In this document: piece by piece, positions 25,518 through 29,937 of the stretch
Layout: the number at the start of each line of letters is the position of its first letter
Numbering within the stretch: position 1 is the first letter of the stretch
NCBI GenBank assembly: GCA_030696435.1
Contig: JAUYSF010000241.1
Location: forward strand, 1-29,937
Direction: 5' to 3'
Source: Desulfoprunum sp.
GTDB lineage: Bacteria; Desulfobacterota; Desulfobulbia; Desulfobulbales; Desulfocapsaceae
DNA: 29,937 nucleotides
Program-made: the position numbers and the translations under genes
The notes under the pieces: generated by a model
Database searches by the model: none
The model's input: only the letters and a program-made list of their open reading frames with translations
What the model was told of the DNA's origin: nothing

Positions 25518-28500
25518 ATGTTAAAAAAACTCATCTATCTCTTCCTCTCGCTGTGTGTCAGTGGTGGATTGATTGTCGCTGTCTCATTCTACTATCTGGT
25601 AGTTTTGCATCCAGGAGAGGAGATACAGCTTGAAAATATTAAGAAAATTCTGAGCAAGGAAAGCTACGTCTATTACAGTGACGGGGTGACTAAACTCGGA
25701 GTCTTTTTCGACAGTGCCCACCGTCAGTATGTCAACTTTGAGCAGATTCCTCAGGCCTTTGTGTATGCCCTGGTGGCCGCGGAAGATAATCGTTTTTTTT
25801 CGCATGTAGGCTTCGATATCGTGGGTATAATCCGGGCCGGTGTGAAAAATCTTCAGGCAGGCAAGGTCGTTCAGGGGGGGAGCAGTCTTACCCAGCAGAC
25901 TGCCAAAAATCTCTTCAAGAGGGAAGATCGCTCGGTGCAGTCAAAGCTTAAGGAGTTGTTGTTTGCCCTCCGTCTTGAGTATCACTATCCGAAGGAAAAG
26001 ATTTTCGAATTCTATGCCAACCAGTTTTTTGTAAGCGGTAATGGCCATGGCCTGGGAGTTGCCGCCCGTTATTATTTTGACAAGAAGCCTGAAGAATTGA
26101 CCCTCGTTGAGTGTGCTTTTGTCGCCGGAAGCGTTAAAAGGCCGAACTTCTATAACCCCTTTATCAAAAAAACCGACGAAGCAGCGACCGAGGCCAGACG
26201 TCAAGCCGAGATCAGAAAGAAATATGTTCTCGACAAGATGTTCGAAATTGGCCTGATCAATGAACCCACCTATAAAAAAGCCAGAGATGGCGAGATTGGC
26301 TTCAAGCAGGGCAAGGTTGGCTATTCTCTTGATTACGCCATGGAGATGGTCAAGGATGCCGTATCCTCATCGGAGATCCAGGGTGCTTTAGCGGTGCACG
26401 GCATCGACAATGTCGCTACCTCCGGGGTCAGGGTAATCACCACAATCGATAAGAATATGCAGGATGAAACCCTGTATGCCCTGCGCCGTGAATTATCCCG
26501 ACTTGATATCCGTCTGAGCGGTTTTGAGCAAGCCGAGATCCAAACCAGACTGAAGAACCTTGAATATCCCGGAGATGGGATTCTGAAAAAGCAGGCCTTT
26601 CTTTTTGGGCGAGTCGACAAGATCACCGGCAAGGCGGCCAAACTCGCCATTGAGGTTAGCCTCGATAACCGTGTTGGCAGTGGAATCATCGACCAGAAGG
26701 GTATTGGTCGGGTAGTCGAAGCTCGGGTCAAGTGGGCTCAGGATCTTTGGTCTGAGCCGACAGCCAGGGATGAGGACCGCCTCCTTGGCCAATTGAAGAT
26801 CGGTGACAGGGTTTGGGTCAGTGTACGGGATCTGCAGGCCGATGGGAAAGCTGTCCTTGATCTGGAAAAATTCCCCGATATCCAGGGAGGTGCCCTGGTT
26901 CTCAAAGACGGTGCTATAAGGGCAATGGCAGGTGGGGTGGAGAATCGATTTTTCAATCGGGCGGTCTATGCTAAACGAACCATGGGTTCGGCGTTCAAAC
27001 CCTTTGTCTATGCGGCTGCTCTGCAGTTGGGCTGGAACAGTGCAGATCTCTTGGTCAATAAGCGCGATGTCTTTCTTTTTCAGGGGACTCCCTACTTTCC
27101 AAGGCCTGACCATCTCAGTCCCTTTGAGACTGTGTCGATGAGTTGGGCTGGCGTGCACTCAGAGAATGTCGCTTCCGTCTGGCTTGCTGCTCATTTGTGT
27201 GACCATCTGAATCCAGTGCAGTTTAGAGAGGTTGCCGAAAATCTTGGTCTCACCCCCCTGAAGACTGGCAGTGATGAAGAACCCTCTACTAATTACCGGA
27301 ACAGGGTCCGCGATAAATATGGCATTCAGATAAACGATACTACGCTCCGGGCGGCTGCCTTTAACGTTGCTGTCAGCAATATGGAGGCCGATTTTATCTT
27401 TGAAGATATGCTGGATGAATATAAGATTTTGAAAAAACTGCATTATGGCATTGGTTTTGACAGGATTCGCGAGAGGGTATATCAGGACTTTGCTTCGGGA
27501 CAGGCTGGTTCCTTTGATAATGATCGAAAAGAGCTGAGCCTGCGACAGGGAATTCTCTCAGAATCCTTTCTCGCCCTGGCGGATATGCGCAGTAAGTTGC
27601 GACACTATGTCCTGGGGCTGGAAGACCCTCTCGGTTCTTTTGAACCGGATTCCTTCGGCGCTGAGGTCTCGTCTGTCGGGCTCTATTATGATCAGGCAAC
27701 CCGTGACTATATCTTCGAGAGCACAGCTTCCGTCTCGGCAAATCTGCAGCGGGTCGATAAGGCGGAGTTGCAGAGTATCCTGGTTTCTCTCGAAGACAGC
27801 GAACGTCAGAAATTATTGGGCAGGATCAAACTGAACGGCCGTCTCTCCGTAGCTGCTTACGATATGATCGACAGGCAGACCGAGACTGAACTGCAGCGCC
27901 TGAAACAGTTGCCTCCTTACAGTTTTGAGGTGTTGTCTTCAGTCGACGATTTCCGGATTCTGGTTGGGCTCCAGTATCTCGTTGAATTCGCAAAGCAACT
28001 GGGGGTCAGCAGTACACTCGACCCGGTTCTGTCTTTCCCGCTTGGCGCCAATGTGGTGACCCTTCTGGAGGCGGTACGAATCTATGAAGGACTTGTTACG
28101 GGCAATGTCAGCACATATGGCTACGAGAATGAAGATGACAAGGATGTCCTGGCGGTTCTCGATCGCATCGAATCGGCAACGGGCGATGTGCTCTATCGCC
28201 CGCACCGAAAGGTTCGGTCGGTGGTAGATCCTAAGACACGGATGCAATTAGGTCATATTCTTGAAAATGTTGTAAAGTACGGTACCGGACGTCAGGCCGA
28301 TAAGGATATCCGCCTGCCTGCAGGCAATGAACAGGCGAAGCCCGCTGTTTCCGGAAAGGGCACAGTGGTCCCGCTTCTCGGGAAAACCGGTACTGCCAAT
28401 AGATACACGAATGCCTCCTTTTATGGGTATCTTCCCGGACTCGCTGAAAATGGCGGGGGAGTGGCCATAAAAGATGGCTATACGGTTGGTGTTTATGTCG

Positions 28501-28874
28501 GCTATGATGACAACAAGGTCATGCAGCGCAGCAGTACCCGCATCACCGGCGCAGCGGGGGCGTTACCAGCCTGGATTGATATAGTCAATATGCTGATTCA
28601 GGAGAAGGATTACGCCGGAAAATTGAACGCTGCCGATTTTTCTTTTGGCAGCGTTGCCCTCAAACGCGACAACCTCGGGCAGGCAAATTTCGCCGTTGAG
28701 GCTGAACAGGGTGGAGTCTTGAGCACACCTGCCCGAGAGGTGGCTGAAGGTGATAATCGATATCAACCCTCGATCATCACCTTCGGGCAACAGGCTGAAG
28801 GGGGAGAATTGGTGTTGGAGAGGAAGTTTCAGCCCTTCTGGAGGAGCGCGGTTGAACACCCGACAGGTTTATGA
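25518..28874 (+). CDS. Large class A penicillin-binding protein (glycosyltransferase/transpeptidase, PBP1A-like)
   Basis: An 1118-residue inner-membrane enzyme that polymerises and crosslinks peptidoglycan. A short cytoplasmic tip is followed by a single membrane segment (residues 4-28). The GT51 domain has EDNRFFSHVGFD with catalytic E89, then GGSSLTQQTAKNLF and a second glutamate region KEKIFEFYANQFF. The transpeptidase domain has SAFK with S491/K494, SEN at 548-550 and KTGT at 956-959. The gap between SxN and KTG is about 408 residues, against roughly 200 in E. coli PBP1a, so a large insertion of unknown role lies around 570-850. The end (to 1118) is a further non-catalytic tail. A run of eight T (25793-25800) codes for the RFF of the GT51 motif. 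It is paired divergently with the lytic transglycosylase gene. Confidence 0.93.
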   Translation: MLKKLIYLFLSLCVSGGLIVAVSFYYLVVLHPGEEIQLENIKKILSKESYVYYSDGVTKLGVFFDSAHRQYVNFEQIPQAFVYALVAAEDNRFFSHVGFDIVGIIRAGVKNLQAGKVVQGGSSLTQQTAKNLFKREDRSVQSKLKELLFALRLEYHYPKEKIFEFYANQFFVSGNGHGLGVAARYYFDKKPEELTLVECAFVAGSVKRPNFYNPFIKKTDEAATEARRQAEIRKKYVLDKMFEIGLINEPTYKKARDGEIGFKQGKVGYSLDYAMEMVKDAVSSSEIQGALAVHGIDNVATSGVRVITTIDKNMQDETLYALRRELSRLDIRLSGFEQAEIQTRLKNLEYPGDGILKKQAFLFGRVDKITGKAAKLAIEVSLDNRVGSGIIDQKGIGRVVEARVKWAQDLWSEPTARDEDRLLGQLKIGDRVWVSVRDLQADGKAVLDLEKFPDIQGGALVLKDGAIRAMAGGVENRFFNRAVYAKRTMGSAFKPFVYAAALQLGWNSADLLVNKRDVFLFQGTPYFPRPDHLSPFETVSMSWAGVHSENVASVWLAAHLCDHLNPVQFREVAENLGLTPLKTGSDEEPSTNYRNRVRDKYGIQINDTTLRAAAFNVAVSNMEADFIFEDMLDEYKILKKLHYGIGFDRIRERVYQDFASGQAGSFDNDRKELSLRQGILSESFLALADMRSKLRHYVLGLEDPLGSFEPDSFGAEVSSVGLYYDQATRDYIFESTASVSANLQRVDKAELQSILVSLEDSERQKLLGRIKLNGRLSVAAYDMIDRQTETELQRLKQLPPYSFEVLSSVDDFRILVGLQYLVEFAKQLGVSSTLDPVLSFPLGANVVTLLEAVRIYEGLVTGNVSTYGYENEDDKDVLAVLDRIESATGDVLYRPHRKVRSVVDPKTRMQLGHILENVVKYGTGRQADKDIRLPAGNEQAKPAVSGKGTVVPLLGKTGTANRYTNASFYGYLPGLAENGGGVAIKDGYTVGVYVGYDDNKVMQRSSTRITGAAGALPAWIDIVNMLIQEKDYAGKLNAADFSFGSVALKRDNLGQANFAVEAEQGGVLSTPAREVAEGDNRYQPSIITFGQQAEGGELVLERKFQPFWRSAVEHPTGL

Positions 28875-29114
28875 CGCCTGCTGATGAATCCTCTGTTCCT
28901 CGGCAACAAAGAATTATTTTCGAGGTGCCTCTTTGCCTTGGCGCGAGAAGAGCGTCTATGGTAAAATTAGAACTGTCCTATCTTTATCCGTGTCGCCAGT
29001 TGCCCTGTATTCGAATCCGACGTTCAAAGGGCTGAGATAGTCGATCATTCACCTCCTTTTGTTGTAAACCGCAACAGAAGGGCAAACGGATTTCCCTCTA
29101 GAAAGACAATCACA

Positions 29115-29937
29115 ATGAAAAGATCAGCGATGTATGCAGTGGCGGTCTGCTTTCTCTTGACCCTCAATGGTTGTTATCAGACACAGAAACAGCTGCCCCC
29201 CTCTGTTGAATCGGAAGAAGCGGGCCAGAAGAATCCGACTGTAGCCGGACCTTTTGGCGAGCAGATCCCCGAGCCTGCCAGAAAGACACCCTTTGAGCAG
29301 CCTCAATCTGCGGATACTGGTAGTAATCCTTTGCAATCAGAGATATCGGGGACTTTGAAACCTCCTGCTCTTGAAAATATTGATAAGCGTATTACTGAAT
29401 ATAATCGAAAACTTGCCAAATGGAATGAATTGGATAGCAAGTCCGGAACCCCCGGTGTCAGTGCAGAGCAGGCTGCCCAGATGGGGGGCTGCTATCAAGA
29501 ATTGCAGAAAAATCTCAGTGGTTACAATACACTGCGGAATGCTATTGAGAGTGGTGATCACAGTGATGTCGCCGAGAACAGTGTGTACAGCGCCAAAATG
29601 CTGGAACTCCAGCAGGGCGATATCCTTTTTCTTGAGGGTGGTTGTGGGAGGCTGCTCAGTGGCTCAGCAAATACACAGGTGGACAGCGGTCAGCAGACAG
29701 TGACGCCCGGTGGCCAACCTCAGGAAGCGGAGATTGTCGCCCTTGCCGGCAAAAAAGACTACAAGGCTTTGGAACAGGCGTGGTCGCAGATTCCTGAAAG
29801 TCAGCAAAACCAGCTTTCTCTGAAGACCAAGATGCTGTATGCCGAAGCCCTGGTCTTTCTCCAAAAAGAAGAGCAGGCCGCGGAATTGTATCGTCGTATT
29901 ATCGATGGTATGGCTGCATCGGGAGAACAGTCTACCG
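29115..29937 (+). CDS. Putative lipoprotein, cut by window end
   Basis: An open frame from ATG 29115 runs without a stop to the window end (274 codons seen). It begins with a signal sequence MKRSAMYAVAVCFLLTLNGC: a basic start, a hydrophobic core and the lipobox LNGC with C20. A proline/glutamine-rich linker follows to about residue 85. Then comes a helical segment (ENIDKRITEYNRKLAKWNEL) and, near the end, a pattern resembling a tetratricopeptide helix pair (KMLYAEALVFLQKEEQAAELYRRIIDG). I do not recognise a named family. It is probably an outer-membrane or periplasmic lipoprotein with TPR-like repeats continuing beyond the window. It starts 240 bases after the PBP gene on the same strand, with no clear terminator between and a poor ribosome binding site. 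Confidence 0.75.
   Translation, partial: MKRSAMYAVAVCFLLTLNGCYQTQKQLPPSVESEEAGQKNPTVAGPFGEQIPEPARKTPFEQPQSADTGSNPLQSEISGTLKPPALENIDKRITEYNRKLAKWNELDSKSGTPGVSAEQAAQMGGCYQELQKNLSGYNTLRNAIESGDHSDVAENSVYSAKMLELQQGDILFLEGGCGRLLSGSANTQVDSGQQTVTPGGQPQEAEIVALAGKKDYKALEQAWSQIPESQQNQLSLKTKMLYAEALVFLQKEEQAAELYRRIIDGMAASGEQST

Noticed and set aside
25793..25800. Run of eight T in the PBP gene as a phase-variation switch
   Set aside because: It encodes the conserved RFF of the GT51 motif, and a single short run in an essential-type gene is weak evidence for phase variation.
28951..29036. A 25-codon open frame (ATG GTA AAA ...) between the PBP gene and the lipoprotein
   Set aside because: Too short, no ribosome binding site and no family resemblance.

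Overview
The window looks like chromosomal DNA of a Gram-negative anaerobe. I infer a member of the Desulfobacterota, possibly Desulfobulbales, from protein style, gene order, an outsized PBP1 and a stand-alone MetE-like protein. The sequence alone cannot fix the taxon. All but one of the recognisable protein genes read through without frameshifts.

Layout: (1) 1-1155 is accessory DNA. It holds the 3' part of an IS110/IS1111-type transposase running in from the left edge, then 480 bases without a gene that carry two separate inverted repeats. (2) 1156-7687, minus strand, is one co-directional run in the order topB (topoisomerase III), rsfS (ribosome silencing), thrC (threonine synthase), a purine nucleoside phosphorylase, and an MTA/SAH deaminase. 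The last two plausibly cooperate in salvage of nucleosides left over from S-adenosylmethionine. (3) 8091-9155, minus strand, is a single MetE/UROD-superfamily protein. (4) 9410-9655 is tRNA-Gly(CCC) with its own promoter and terminator.

(5) 9894-19862, plus strand, is the classic transcription/translation/RNA-decay operon: rimP, nusA, rnpM(ylxR), infB, rbfA, nrnA, truB, rpsO, pnp. Coupling is tight: nrnA overlaps rbfA and truB overlaps nrnA, and five of the nine genes start with GTG. Strong hairpins with T-runs follow rpsO and pnp. (6) 19983-21210, plus strand, is dut followed one base later by a YycJ-like metallo-beta-lactamase-fold hydrolase. (7) 21211-25275 is read on the minus strand: a possible gene relic, a YhbY-type RNA-binding protein, a TraB-family membrane protein, and a LysM lytic transglycosylase lipoprotein of MltD type. 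(8) 25518 to the right edge, plus strand, is a 1118-residue bifunctional penicillin-binding protein, then a lipoprotein gene cut by the window end. The divergent transglycosylase and PBP genes form a cell-wall pair that cut and build peptidoglycan.

Most of the window is ordinary housekeeping DNA. The places most worth a second look are the two inverted repeats beside the transposase, the MetE-like protein with an apparently altered metal site, the folded leader of pnp, and the large insertion in the PBP transpeptidase domain. I see no CRISPR array, no defence system and no clearly new multi-gene system.
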